Shown here: positions 1 to 32,548 of the stretch, in pieces
Layout of the letters: each line of letters begins with the position of its first letter
How positions within the stretch are numbered: position 1 is the first letter of the stretch
Assembly: GCA_033675265.1 (NCBI GenBank)
Contig: JAUJYZ010000494.1
Coordinates: 186,001-250,000 of the forward strand
Direction of reading: 5' to 3'
Length of the DNA: 64,000 bases
Origin: Actinostola sp. cb2023
Taxonomy: Eukaryota > Cnidaria > Anthozoa > Actiniaria > Actinostolidae
Notes under the pieces: model-generated
What the model saw: only the letters and a program-made list of their open reading frames with translations
Databases searched by the model: none
Told to the model about the DNA's origin: nothing
Program-made: the position numbers and the translations under genes

Positions 1-202
1 AAACAATTATTTCACCTCAGTTTTCAAAGCCAAATTTGACCTTTTGTTTTACAAATTTATAAAAAGCAAATCATATCTACACCCTTCCTAGAAGCTGTTG
101 GCTGTAACTGCCAAACTCCATTGAGTATACTTAACTTGGAGAAAGGAAACTTTGAGTTTTGAATGACAAAATTGAACAAATAGAATGAAATAGAATAGAT
201 AC

Positions 203-5946
<5,744 letters not shown>

Positions 5947-7108
5947 CTAAAATGATCGAGGGAAAACATTTATTAAGCAGAAGAACGGTGCGAAGGGATT
6001 GTTCAGAGAGGAACGGAGAAGTCACGGTCGATTCCAAACTTTCCAACTATGGAGTAACGCACACACGCTCACAATCAAATCCCTTGCACCGGATCAAATC
6101 GCGACTAGACAAAGTAACTGAACTTTTTACACACCAGATTTCGGCTCGAGTCAATATTCCCATCCATAGCTGTTTAATATTTCGCTTTCAATCAAAGCAT
6201 CCCAACATGGTTCCAGTGTATTCTGCATCTAAAGGTCACCGATGTGAAGAAATGGTTGAGTGTGTAGATATCCCTCGGGGCCAGTCCATACCATAATACT
6301 AGTCACCGCCACAAAAAAACTCCTTATCTTTGACTGACATCGTCATGGCAACGCCACCAATTAGCCCACCGCATTGTTTCGTGAATCTTTCGCAAAGAAA
6401 ACACGTGTACGAGTATTCACTTGGAATGCAAATAAAACCTTCGCTGTTTCGGTTCTGCGGCGGAAGGTTCAATCTCTTAATTTGACGTTCGCTTCCGCTG
6501 AATAGATGAACAAGTAGTGGGTAAAAACCCACATATGACACATGTGTCTGTGCACAGTTATTTTTACGATTAAAACCACCATTGGCAGTGTCCCCCCCCA
6601 GCGACTTTTTTCTCTCAAAGGGGATCGGACGTGTACAAAAAAAAAATTGAAATCTTTAATCGTAAAAATAACAACTGCACGACACATGCCAAAAGCTATC
6701 GCGATATATATATTGTGAAGTGCATTATTCTGTGTCGGCACTGCCTTTCATAGCATGGCTTTATTGTCAAATGTAAACATTATAAAACAACGTGCGAATC
6801 ATAGAACACGAGAAAATCAACGCAATTCCAAGTCCGTGTATTTTTAAATATTTGATCCCTCATGATTTCCGTTGATATTTCCACAAAAAATATTTTTACA
6901 CCAATTTTAATTTTGTTTACCTTTGTCAACTGAAACTGCAAGCTTTCGGGTCAGCGGGTGTCCATCAAAACAAAAAAAAATTTTGCGTGAGTTCCTGTTG
7001 CTTACTTCGTTTGGAGCGATTTTCAGGACGTAAAACGGAAGCGATCGCCTGTTTTAAGTAACCAAATGAACAAACAGTGATAGTTTTCATGACTTTTAGG
7101 CCATAAGG
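5947..7108. promoter_or_regulatory. Head-to-head intergenic region between KDM2 (-) and ORAI (+)
   Basis: About 1.16 kb separate the first recognisable KDM2 exon from the ORAI start codon, and the genes diverge, so both promoters should lie here. The KDM2 initiator exon is probably hidden in it. A short imperfect inverted repeat is formed by similar TTTTTACGATTAAA / TTTAATCGTAAAAA sequences near 6559 and 6655. I see no TATA box or other element that I can assign with confidence. Confidence 0.45.
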
Positions 7109-10100
7109 ATGAATCAGAACCACGAAACAACCAAATTAAACGTTGTCTCCGATGTGCATGCTCAAAGACTGTCATGGCGTCGCCTGCATCTCACTCGAGG
7201 GAAGCTAAAAGCGTCTAGCAGAACCTCTGGGCTCATGTCAGGGTTTGCTATGGTAAGCGAGTTATATCAACACAGTTTTAGCTTCTTATATTGCAGAATG
7301 AAACGAAGTTATTGATACCAGACCTATTTCTTGTACCGAGTATTTTATAGTCTACTTTATACACTCAAAGCAGAGGCTTATAACTATATTAAAGCTTAAG
7401 TAAACAAATAAGCTTACATTTTTTCTCAAATCTCTTAAGCGATCGCAATGATTTTTCGTTCTGCTGATACTGGGGTGCCTTATCAATATATATTTTAAGT
7501 CATTTAACGTTTTAAACCGCAGAAATTGTGGACGCAAGTGATCTTATTTGACCTTGACTCTTGAGCCGTCAGTTTCAATGTATTTTCTCCTCTCACCGTA
7601 ATTATTCCCGATTTTACAAGCGGTTGAGACGAGAGTGTTTATCAATATGAAGTTGTTGTGTTTTCTAACTTGTAGTTGTGCAATTTTTGATTTGGCTCGT
7701 TTGGCCTCAAGGTTGCTCAACTGTAACTGTATAGCGTGACAAAAAGAAACCAATCAGAACGCGTAATTTCGGGGGTAAACAAACACAGAAGATTTTTGAA
7801 GAAAATCGAAGTTGTTGAGCAAATTATTTTAAAGCAATAGGCCATATGCACTAACGGGTCACGTGACCCAACTTTCTCAAATCAAGCAGCAGTGTCAAAA
7901 TGAACTCCAGAAATGAAAAGAGCAGCTCGATATTAGTAAGAAGGCGAAATTTCAGGTCATAACGTCTGACACAGGAGAAATGACATGAAATATAAAATCG
8001 AGTGTTTTCTAATAATTTGTTTGGAAAATGCATTGGATGGCATTTTTTGCCATCCAGCACATTTTTCCATACGAATCTTAATAAAATTTGCAATTTTATA
8101 TTTCATGCCATTTCTGCTGTGTTAAACATTATAAGCTGAAATTTCGCCTTCTTACTAATATCGAGCTGCTCTTTTCATTTCTGGAGTTCATTTTGACACT
8201 GCTGCTTGATTTGAGAAAGTTGGGTCACGTGACCCGTTAGTGCATATGGCCTATTATTGGACGAGGTTGAGCAAAATATTCGGCATCGACAAATAATTAA
8301 TCTGCTCGCCACTGACAAATCACGATATTTTGCGATAACCAAGTTCAATAATTAATGTTTTATCATTCGACTCATTTCTATCAATAAGGAATTTATTGAA
8401 TATAAACATCAAGAAAAAATATTGTAAAACGAGCTGCCATGTTTACACTGTGAATGATCAATTAAGTGCGTATGCTCAGACCGTTATTTGCAGCGAACAT
8501 TGCTTAATCTTCACTGCGCATGCTCAGACCGTTATTTGTACGCAGTTATTTGCAGGTCTTTCAGCCAATCAGAACTGCAGATAGAAATGAGTCAAATGAT
8601 AATAATAACAAGACGCTCAATGAGCGTACACTCGGGCTTATGACAAGGACAATGTCAGTTGCGTGAGGAGAGACCTGACAATGACTGACAGTTGCGTGAC
8701 GAGGGAGACTATGTATAGCTGAGCGAACAATAACTATTTGACACGTTTGTGGCGATATCAATATGCAACCTCAAGTGACCTCAAGTACGTTTAAATATGT
8801 AATACAGACGTACCTACACGAATCTTTATGAGTCATCGACATAAATTGTTTCTCGTCACGCAACTCTCATTGTCATATTAAATACCCGACTATACGCTCA
8901 TTGAGCGTCTTCTTCTTCAACAGATCCCTAATCTCTAATGACGTTTTGATTTTGATTGTATTTTTGCCGTTCACTGACTTGTTTTCAGCGTGGAAATTCT
9001 GCTTTAAATAGCGCTGTGCCGCGGTTCTAAAATTAATGCGCTTTTGTATTGTGCAAGTATATAAATAGGCTATTAAAACAACTTTGGCATGACCCCAAAT
9101 TTCGGACATTGAGCTTGTTTAGCTTTTTGCTTTAATTGATGAAGTTTTGAAGTATGATTTCTACGATTTCTTTTCCTTCTGAATTTTTCAAACGTCGAAT
9201 CGAATAAACATCCATCATTATATATCTGAGAAATGTGTTTCGTTTTATTGCCGGATACTTTTTAAACGGTTTTTCACGGCGCGTGACGACAGTCAGGCAG
9301 CAAGCAAAGCGATATTAGCTATCTAAACAAAATCTACTGAAAAATCAAACCCTTGCTCTCTAGCTTCAGAGACATAATACGAAGCTGCTCAGTAACGGAT
9401 TATTAACGACATGTTGCTTTCAAAACTAAGATTCATAATCTACTTGAGTCCTGTGTGTCGTTTGTCTTTTCTTATCTGCTGAGTAATCTTGAAACTCGAT
9501 ACGATTAAATACGTCGCATACTTTCGTCATTCTTGAGCCGAACAAAACTACTACTACTACTACCGAAAAACGCATTTTATAACTCGGGCTTCCTTCGGAA
9601 GAGCCCGAGTAATTATTATCTTTTAGGCTGTCAGAATTCAGATCGACCGTCACTTTTCAAAACTGTTTGGATGCTGAAGTTTGAATAGAATTACGACAGG
9701 TCTTTGATCTTTCATCAATTTTATGGTGCATATAAAATAACAACACATTGTACCAAAAATACAAATGGCAATTTAATAAGAGTATTTCTTTACTAGTTTC
9801 TGACAAATACAATTTTAAGTCAAAATGTATCTTAAACGCGGTATATACCTGTAGTTCCAACAATTCTTAGACTCTGATAGGCCAGGAGATGTTTATCCCT
9901 CACAGGGACACAGGGAGCCCAAGCTATCTCGCTTGCAAATGTGATCTCAAAGCAGAATTTCTGCAAACATTTCGAATAAAATGAACAAAAACTAACACAT
10001 TTTCCTTTATATTCCTCATATGTGGACTGAATTTATTGCGACCAGTGAGCGAGCCCCAGCGAGCGAACTGGGAGCAAAACTAATCTTTGGTTGGGCTTCC

Positions 10101-11905
10101 TGTGTATTCAGATGCCAGCTCGATTCTCGATTTGTGTTTTTCAGTGGGTGGAGAAAGATTTTTTTCACGTGACTTTTGCCCTGACGTCATATATCGTACG
10201 TTCCCGTCGTTCATTTGGGCATTTGTGACTCGCGATCTCGTGTTCAGAGTGGATTCGAAGCCTTTTTGCTCGTACTTTATATCAGATTCTTCGATGGAAT
10301 TATGTAAAGATCTTCATTTATTGTTGACGATCGCTTTAGTTAGCAACATATCGAGGGGAAGGCAATGTTATTATATTAGTCTTTCAGCTCTGTTGTGTGG
10401 CTAAGTCGTTGCACTGATTGTCACTGTGGCCCGCAACATATAAAGTAGTCGATCGAATCCTAGTACCGTATAAATGCTAGCTCTTGGAAACCAAGTCATC
10501 CCAGATGCAGAGACATTGTCACTGAATTATCTGCCTAACAGCTCGTTCGTTTTATATCGTGCCGCCAACCGTACCAAACTTTATTCTAAATTCAAGATAT
10601 AGGTGTTCATAAGAGACCGTTCCGTAAGTGTAGCAAAATGAATACTGAAAATCGATAAAGTACGTACATTGATATAAAAGAAAAAAAGTGTATGTTGATT
10701 TTTATTGATTGATACTAATGTCTTTCTTCAGTGATAATAATTGCCGTCGGAGCGAAGCGTAGATGGCTTATAAATTCTATGTCAATAGATTTCTAAAACT
10801 GTTCAGTAGTACACGGGCTTGCAATAACTAGCCTCCTATGTAACATGACAGCGGCAATCACATCTCTGTAAAAATCAACCAATCAGAATGGACCGTTCCC
10901 ACGGCTGAAATGGACAAGAAACGATCGCGAAATCAAAACATTTTTACGTACATGGAGGATTGTCAATTTGTCTTGGTTTTCGAATTCGGAGGTCGCAATT
11001 TTTGACCTATGGTTAGCCTAGTTTATTTATTTATTTACTCAATTCAATAATTATACAGAATATCAAAAGCAAGACAAATCTATTTCAACTCATTTTAACT
11101 GTATATAAAGGGTTTGCATGATATTCCAGCAGCCATGACAGGGGACAGGATATAAAGGAATACCTTTCCCCTAAGGAATTAAATTCTTTCTCATATGTAA
11201 AATGATTTTATTGTTCCTGCCCCCTGTCATGGCTGCCTGCACTATGATCGTGCAAAACCCTCTATTTGTCTATCTTATTCCAATTACATACAAACAATAG
11301 CGCTTGGGCTACATGTGCCAGGGAGAATCCCATGCAAGAGTCCCAACAAAAGCCAATACTAAGCAGCTGTGTCCTGTTTATTGTTTTAGGTTGCCATGGT
11401 TGAGATCCAGCTCGAACAAGGAATACCAGAAGCACTTCTAATTGCTTTCAGTGTCGTCACTACCATCTTGATATCTGTTCACGTCTTTGCACTCATGATA
11501 TCAGTCTGCATATTGCCCAACATAGAAAGCATTGCCAATCTCCATCATAATTTTGACCACACTGTACAAGATTCTCCTCACGATAAGATGCACTCCTACA
11601 TCGAGCTGGCGTGGATTTTTTCCACTGGCCTTGGAACGCTGCTGTTTCTAGCAGAAATAGGGATTCTCTCGTGGGTCAAGTTCTATAACTACAGCCACAC
11701 TGCTGCAATTGCATCCACGGCGGTTTTGTTACCAGTCTGTCTTATCTTCATTGTTTTTGCTGTGCATTTTTATCGCTCTCTGGTGAGACACAAGTATGAA
11801 CGCTCCTATCAAGGTATAGAAGAGCTGCAACAGATAGCTAATGAGCTGCAGACAGATAACCAGCCATCACAAGCAGCCAGTCCTTCCCACTTACTGAATA
11901 TTTGA
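7109..11905 (+). CDS. ORAI: ORAI store-operated (CRAC) calcium channel subunit
   Basis: Two coding exons, 7109-7252 (48 codons) and 11390-11905 (171 codons plus TGA), encode 219 residues. ORAI forms the plasma-membrane Ca2+ pore that STIM opens after ER store depletion. Visible signatures: [20 protein letters not shown] leading into TM1, with R38 at the position of human R91; MVAMVEIQL with E53 at the selectivity-filter position (human E106); TM2 [18 protein letters not shown]3 [18 protein letters not shown] with E137 matching human E190; TM4 with P162 at the P245 position, then [11 protein letters not shown] and a C-terminal helix for STIM coupling. The TM1-TM2 loop has one acidic residue (E56) where human ORAI1 has three, and the TM3-TM4 loop is very short. 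The single intron falls between the Met and Val codons of the pore helix. The start is the first ATG in frame. Confidence 0.96.
7837..8255. mobile_element. MITE-like foldback element, family A (copy 1)
   Basis: Long imperfect inverted repeat. The left end AATAGGCCATATGCACTAAC and right end GTTAGTGCATATGGCCTATT are complementary, and both arms carry GGGTCACGTGACCC next to the tip, with further pairing through GAACTCCAGAAATGAAAAGAG. The centre is around GGATGGCATTTTTTGCCATCC. There is no coding capacity. A second, diverged copy lies at 46583-46925, which shows that this is a dispersed family. Confidence 0.8.
10390..10465 (+). other. Possible tRNA-derived segment (SINE head or tRNA relic)
   Basis: A box A-like TGGCTAAGTCG at 10398-10408 is followed about 50 bp later by a box B-like GATCGAATCC at 10451-10460, the arrangement of an RNA polymerase III internal promoter. 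I could not fold a clean cloverleaf, so an intact tRNA gene is unlikely. It may be chance. Confidence 0.25.
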
Positions 11906-12031
11906 ATGGGAGGAAGACATGTACTCTCAGTATCATGACACTGCGCTGTTTGGTCAAATAGCATAGTAAAAGGCTTTCTCTTAGACAAGTAATTTCAGTT
12001 TCTCAAATTCATGGCAAAACATGAAATATGT

Positions 12032-12370
12032 ATACAGTCAACTCTCACCTTCTGGCGACCTCGCTATTTACCACGGACGCCTCACTATTATGGACAGGGT
12101 ACGTAAGCAGGCCAGTTGCATGAAATGGTGGTTGGTGCTATCCACCAGATAAGTCCTATCCAATGGATAAAACTGACGCAGTTATCCAATACATTTAATC
12201 CACTGGATAAGACTTATCCGGTGGATAACACTAACCAACCATTTGTGCAACCAAGTCCAGAGGTTTTACTGACTCTTGGCCACTGTTGCAGACTCTGCTT
12301 GTAATATATGGACACAACTATACGTACAGACGTGAGGGTGCATGTCCACTGTAATGAGAGTTGACTGTAT
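12032..12370. mobile_element. Inverted-repeat element with ACAGTCAACTCTCA ends, hosting a second MITE
   Basis: Left end ATACAGTCAACTCTCA and right end TGAGAGTTGACTGTAT are perfect complements, with TA at both outer ends. It lies just downstream of ORAI. Its centre is split by the family B MITE at 12111-12257. No transposase is present, so it is a non-autonomous element. Confidence 0.8.
12111..12257. mobile_element. MITE family B (GGATAAG), copy 1, nested
   Basis: About 145 bp inverted repeat whose arms carry CTATCCACCAGATAAGTCCT and its mirror ACTTATCCGGTGGATA, flanked by GTTGCATGAAA / TTTGTGCAAC. Related copies lie at 19180-19318 and 57056-57640. Here it is inserted inside the 12032-12370 element. 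Confidence 0.82.
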
Positions 12371-12426
12371 TTAAATGATGAAGAAAGAACAATAAACTGG
12401 GAAAAAATAGTAACTAAGGTAAAACT

Positions 12427-12988
12427 TAAAGGGGGACTAGTACGTAAATCGTTCAAAATTTGATTTAGCTGAAACTTCACTGAAATAATCTCGAAGACCC
12501 ATACAATCACTGGTTAATTTTTTTCTCAGAAATTCCAATGGGAAGTACTACATTTTTATGAATCTTTAGAGGTACCAGTGACATCACTTACTCAACCCAA
12601 ACTCAGCTCCATATATTTCTTTGTATTTTGTGATCAAAATATCTGAATGGTTTGTTCAGATAACAGCTCTGCACTGAAGAAAACTAGTCAAACAATCAAT
12701 CCTAAGCACATATAAGATAAGAGAACTCCTTCACACAAACGTTTAGCTTCATAGAAATAAAATAATTCAAGACATTAAATATGAAGAAATGTATGGAGCG
12801 AAGCCGTGATGATTGTTCGAGTTGAGTAAGTGACGTCACTGACACCTCTAAAGATTCATAATAATGTAGTACTTCCCATTGAATTTTGGAGAAAAAAATT
12901 AACCAGTGATTGTATGGGTCTTTGAGATTATTTCAGTGAAGTTTCAGCTAAATCAAACTGAACGATTTACGTACTAGTCCCCCTTTAA
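12427..12988. mobile_element. Foldback element, about 560 bp, with 200-bp arms
   Basis: The ends TTAAAGGGGGACTAGTACGT and ACGTACTAGTCCCCCTTTAA are exact complements. Pairing continues inward through AAATCGTTCA, AACTTCACTGAAATAAT, TACAATCACTGGTTAA and AGTACTACATT, with scattered mismatches. No protein is encoded. TTAA at both tips may be the target duplication. Confidence 0.85.
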
Positions 12989-13439
12989 CTGTAGCGCATT
13001 GTATTTTATAGCCTGATTTTCAGATGACTCCCAATTGTACATGTATAAGTGAGATCCATTGACACATGCTTGAGTGAGCTGCATCTAAATGTCAGGCTGC
13101 ATAATAGATACACAAGCAAAAGATACAAAAATAGAAATATTTATTAAAGCAAAACGTTTATAAGTAAAGACTTGACAATGATAGATCTAAGACATAAAGT
13201 CATTAAATTTATTCTATCTAGTAGTAGTTGTCTGTGTACCCTGCTTCTAAATTTCATGAGAGGCGTGGTTATCTTTTGGGATGATGAATAACAATAAATA
13301 CTCATTCATATGGCGCCAGTAACTTTCTCAAACGTGGCTTACAAAGAATTGGGAAGAAAGAAAGCCAGGTGCTTCTAATGCAAAAAGTAGAAAATACTAG
13401 TCTTATTTTGGCAACCAGTAACTGAAATACTGCATTTCT

Positions 13440-13860
13440 ACAGGTGCGTCTTGCGGGACGCGCACAGGGAGCCCAACGTTACATTATACGTATTGATCGC
13501 GCGTTCAACCACAGGCAGCCCAAGCAATAGACTTCTGGAGGCCTTTTATAAAGAATTTTTTTATTTCAATAAATTCTATTAAAGCTTATCTGAGTTGTTT
13601 ATTGTGTCTTATTTTATCATCCTGTAAAGTTTCATGTGGAGGGGAGCAGATATTGAAAATCTTCGTAAATAGGCCTCGGATCGAGCTGAAACTTTACAGG
13701 ATGATAAAGTAAGACACAATAAACAACTCAGATAAGTTTTAATAGAATTTATTGAAATAAAAATTTCTTCATAAAAGGCCTCCAGAAGTCTATTGCTTGG
13801 GCTGCGCCTGTGGTTCAACATGCACAGGAAACCCATCAACAAAGATGCGCGCATACAAAT
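13440..13860. mobile_element. Foldback repeat with CACAGG/CCCAA motifs
   Basis: The arms pair through CACAGGCAGCCCAAGCAATAG (left, near 13505) and CTATTGCTTGGGCTGC (right, near 13788), then through TTCTGGAGGCCTTTTATAAA and ACAACTCAGATAA-type sequence to a centre near 13640-13690. It belongs to the motif family that is dense at 62960-63870. Confidence 0.75.
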
Positions 13861-13963
13861 ATATTTTTGTATAAATTATAAGTAGGTGCGTTAATTTTGT
13901 GGTGCATGATACGAGCAAAATCCCTATCGGTACATGGCTCTATAAATGAACGTACACTCATAC

Positions 13964-14610
13964 AACTCGTTTTATTTGCAGCAAGTCGTTTCTTTCGCTG
14001 CAACTCGTTTTATTTGCCACAACTCAGTTTTATTTGCTGCAACTCGTTTTATTTGCTGCAACTCGTTTTATTTGCTGCAACTCGTTTTATTTGCTGCAAC
14101 TCGTTTTATTTGCTGCAACTCGTTTTATTTGCAGCAACTCGTTTTATTTGCCGCAACTCGTTTTATTTGCTGCAACTCGTTTTATTTGCTGCAACTCGTT
14201 TTATTTGCTGCAACTCGTTTTATTTGCTGCAACTCGTTTTATTTGCAGCAACTCGTCTTATTTGTTGCAACTCGTTTTATTTGCTGCAACTCGTTTTATT
14301 TGCTGCAACTCGTTTTATTTGCAGCAAGTCGTTTTATTTGCTGCAACTCGTTTTATTTGCCGCAACTCAGTTTTATTTGCTGCAACTCGTTTTATTTGCT
14401 GCAACTCGTTTTATTTGCTGCAACTCGTTTTATTTGCCGCAACTCGTTTTATTTGCTGCAACTCGTTTTATTTGCTGCAACTCGTTTTATTTGCTGCAAC
14501 TCGTTTTATTTGCCGCAACTCGTTAATTTGCAGCAACTCGTTTTATTTGCCGCAACTCGTTAATTTGCAGCAACTCGTTAATTTGCAGCAACTCGTTAAT
14601 TTGCAGCAAC
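13964..14610 (+). repeat. 19-bp minisatellite, about 34 units
   Basis: Tandem copies of CAACTCGTTTTATTTGCTG with variant units (GCAG, GCCG, a GTT gain, and a shortened CGTTAATTTGCAG form that takes over at the 3' end). Long open frames across it in all three plus-strand frames are a by-product of a 19-bp period without stops and are not genes. Confidence 0.97.
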
Positions 14611-14877
14611 AGTGATTGGTCAATTTCGTGTTCTAAAAATAGCCAAACTTGTTCAAACGCCGCACGTGACAGATTTTACCGTAATGCTACAGAATGCTAC
14701 ATGGATTCTCCTACTTATGGGCTCCTGGCCTCACATAGTATTAAAAATTACAATATAAAAATTTATTATGTTACTACTGATGACAGGGAAGGCTGTAATC
14801 AAGCCTAACGTCCTGACGCCAGTTTCAAATCGCCCGGGGGGAAATCCTAGCCTGACGGTCGATCCTTGGTCCTAATA

Positions 14878-15080
14878 TATAGCCTGCGTAGCTTGGTGGT
14901 CTCCCTTCTCCCCTCCCCCTCCCCTTCTCCTCCCCAATCCCCCTCCTCCTTCCTTTTTCCCCTCCCTCTTCCCATTCATATCCCCAATCCCCTTCCAGAC
15001 CGCCAAGCTACGCAGGCTACCTAATATAAAGCGAGAGCGGAGGACCAAGGACCGTCTGAAAATCAGGCTAGGGGAAATCC
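14878..15080. mobile_element. Inverted-repeat element around a pyrimidine tract
   Basis: TAGCCTGCGTAGCTTGG (near 14880) pairs with CCAAGCTACGCAGGCTA (near 15003), and outside these GGTCCTAATATA pairs imperfectly with TAATATAAAG...GGACC. The interior is a C/T-rich tract of CTCCCCTCCC type. It is non-coding. Confidence 0.6.
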
Positions 15081-15560
15081 TGGATCCGCCCTAGTACTTT
15101 ATTTTCAGTCTCAATCATATAGCCCGCCGTTTGCAGACGTTTTTCTCCCAACTAAAACGTCTGCAAAGGAGGCTATCTCAATCTCTGTTTGTGTGATTTA
15201 TCACCATTCTCAGCCTGATAACAGATTCTTGGCAGGAACGCAACCCTTCTTCCTTATCGCCCTCCCCTCCCCTTTCCATTCTGCCTTCCACCCCTAAATT
15301 TATCTGGAAGCATATTCTTCTATTAGAAATGAAATCATTTCCGGAAAGTGTTGTCTAGTCATCTCAAATTTTCTAAATTTTCCAAATTCCCGAAATTCTC
15401 GAGATGAATTCTCAAGCATTTGTGGTCAGCGGTTATCCACACAAGTCAATGTCGTTCAGTCATCTGTTGCAGAAATCAGTGATGTTCGTCCAAAACCCGA
15501 GGATTTTCTTCTAAAACTTCAAACTGTAGGTTTTCTAGGAAGCCAGATGAACGCCTCAAG

Positions 15561-31120
<15,560 letters not shown>

Positions 31121-31191
31121 ACAGTCTTTTATCAGACAGACAGTTGTAATATATAGAATATTAATTGTACAAAGTGTTATTTTTGGTCCAA

Positions 31192-31197
31192 AATAAA
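31192..31197 (+). terminator. Merlin polyadenylation signal
   Basis: AATAAA 72 bp after the merlin stop codon, in an AT-rich 3' region. It is the nearest canonical signal; others could be used. Confidence 0.55.
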
Positions 31198-31433
31198 GAC
31201 AAAATGTAAATATTTTATGCTAATAAGTTTCAGAATTTTGGGATTTTATTTTTAAATTCATGATCAATAATATAATATTTTTTTGATTGATAGTGTGCAA
31301 TATTTTGTATATAAAACGCCTTTAATAAATGATTAATTCAAACATTTAGTAATTTGTATTTAGCATTATGCTTTTGGTCAGTAATGTTCACTTTCTGACA
31401 TTGTTTATGTGATAGGTTCTAAACCTTTAAAAT

Positions 31434-31768
31434 GCTACTTGGACGAAAATCAGTCAAAATTTAAAATGAGCTGTAATTTTGCTGAAGTAATTTTGAACGA
31501 CATATTAATAACTGTTTGGCATTAAGTTAAAATGTTGCTTTCATATTCCAATAAGTAGTAGTTTTTCTTACGATTTAAGAATGGATTGAGTAGATGATGT
31601 CATTTACTCAACCCAATCCATTCTTAAATCGTAAGAAAAACTACTTCTTATTGGAATATGAAAGCAACATTTTAACTTAATGCCAAACAGTTATTAATAT
31701 GTCGTTCAAAATTACTTCAGCAAAATTACAGCTCATTTTAAATTTTGACTGATTTTCGTCCAAGTAGC
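31434..31768. mobile_element. Near-perfect palindromic element (about 335 bp) after merlin
   Basis: Arms of about 155 bp. The left arm starts GCTACTTGGACGAAAATCAG and the right arm ends CTGATTTTCGTCCAAGTAGC. Pairing is nearly complete inward through ATTTTGAACGACATATTAAT and CTTACGATTTAAGAATGGAT to a centre near 31600. It is a MITE or foldback element that would make a very stable hairpin if transcribed in a long merlin 3' UTR. Confidence 0.88.
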
Positions 31769-32199
31769 ACTTTAATAAATCTTCATGCACAGCAAAGTCA
31801 TCACAAATGGGAACATGTTTTGTCCACTGTGTATCAACTATTGTTGATCAGTGGACTTTATTTACGAATAGAAACACAATTCTGCTATGGAAGTCCTGCG
31901 AAGGCTTCTCTGTCTTGTGTGTACCGTATTGCTTGTGCTTTGTCAACATTTAAAAGTTTATCTTTATCCAAGGATACCTGGTGTATTTAGCAGTTGGAAA
32001 AGCCTCAAAGACTTTGGCAAATTCTCTCTTTAGAGGACCATGCATTATTACAATTCAAACTCAAGCTACATTCTTTTGCAAATTAGTCGATCGTGACCCA
32101 AATTAGTTGAGATGAAATTTGAAAATCACACATGGGAGAGATAAATTTGAAAATGCTTCAATTTGTCAACATCACACACAATGTTGCTGGCATTAGAGT

Positions 32200-32430
32200 C
32201 ATTTTCATATGATGGCAAACCTATGGTCCAGAGTTATGGTCACGGTATGGAATTGAAGACATCTATTCAACCAATCACAGTGTGCAAATTCATTGCTCAA
32301 CCAATCAGAATGCTTGGATGTGGCACAGTTGCCACATGACATGGTCACCGCACGAACCATAATAATAATAATATGTAACCGTAACTACTTCCCACTCATA
32401 CGATTTAAACGACTCTACGATTGCAGTATC
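32200..32430. repeat. Dispersed repeat with CAACCAATCA cores, copy 1
   Basis: Shares an ordered series of blocks with 44245-44510: AAACCTA, CTATTCAACCAATCACAG, CTCAACCAATCAGAATGCTT, CGCACGAACCATA, CGTAACTAC and ACGACTCTA. The two are copies of one repeat family of about 230-260 bp. No protein is encoded. Confidence 0.7.
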
Positions 32431-32474
32431 CTACACTCCAGTTGTGATGTGAGTATTGTATCTATGACTTCTAT

Positions 32475-32495
32475 TTTTTATTGATACTATTTATT
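32475..32495 (-). terminator. eEFSEC polyadenylation signals
   Basis: Two AATAAA hexamers on the minus strand, read from TTTATT on the plus strand, roughly 55-75 bp past the stop codon. They are suitably placed for 3'-end formation. Confidence 0.5.
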
Positions 32496-32548
32496 GCTAA
32501 TGAGTTCTTTTGAATTTACTTTCATTGTGACTAAAAAGAATAATGATT

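Larger units (their letters stand above)
7253..11389 (+). other. ORAI intron 1 (4.1 kb), repeat-bearing
   Basis: The single ORAI intron. It holds the MITE at 7837-8255, repeated CGCTCAATGAGCG palindromes (near 8610 and 8895), GTTGCGTGACGAGGGAGACT-like fragments near 8690, two copies of a CACAGG/CCCAA motif (near 9910 and 10090), a tRNA-like segment near 10395, and a foldback at about 11100-11270 whose arms both read GCAGCCATGACAGGGG or its complement. No other exon was recognised. Confidence 0.6.
11906..15560. other. Intergenic region between ORAI and merlin
   Basis: Begins with the ORAI 3' flank (an AATAAA at about 12390 lies beyond the first inverted repeat). It is then filled by the elements at 12032-12370, 12427-12988, 13440-13860, 13964-14610 and 14878-15080. 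About 13000-13440 shows no recognisable feature. The last few hundred bases before 15561 should contain the merlin promoter and any leader exon. Confidence 0.55.

Noticed and set aside
13897..14615. Three overlapping plus-strand open frames of about 200 codons
   Set aside because: A 19-bp repeat without stops is open in all three frames; the peptide is a repeat of CNSFYLLQLVLFAATRF.
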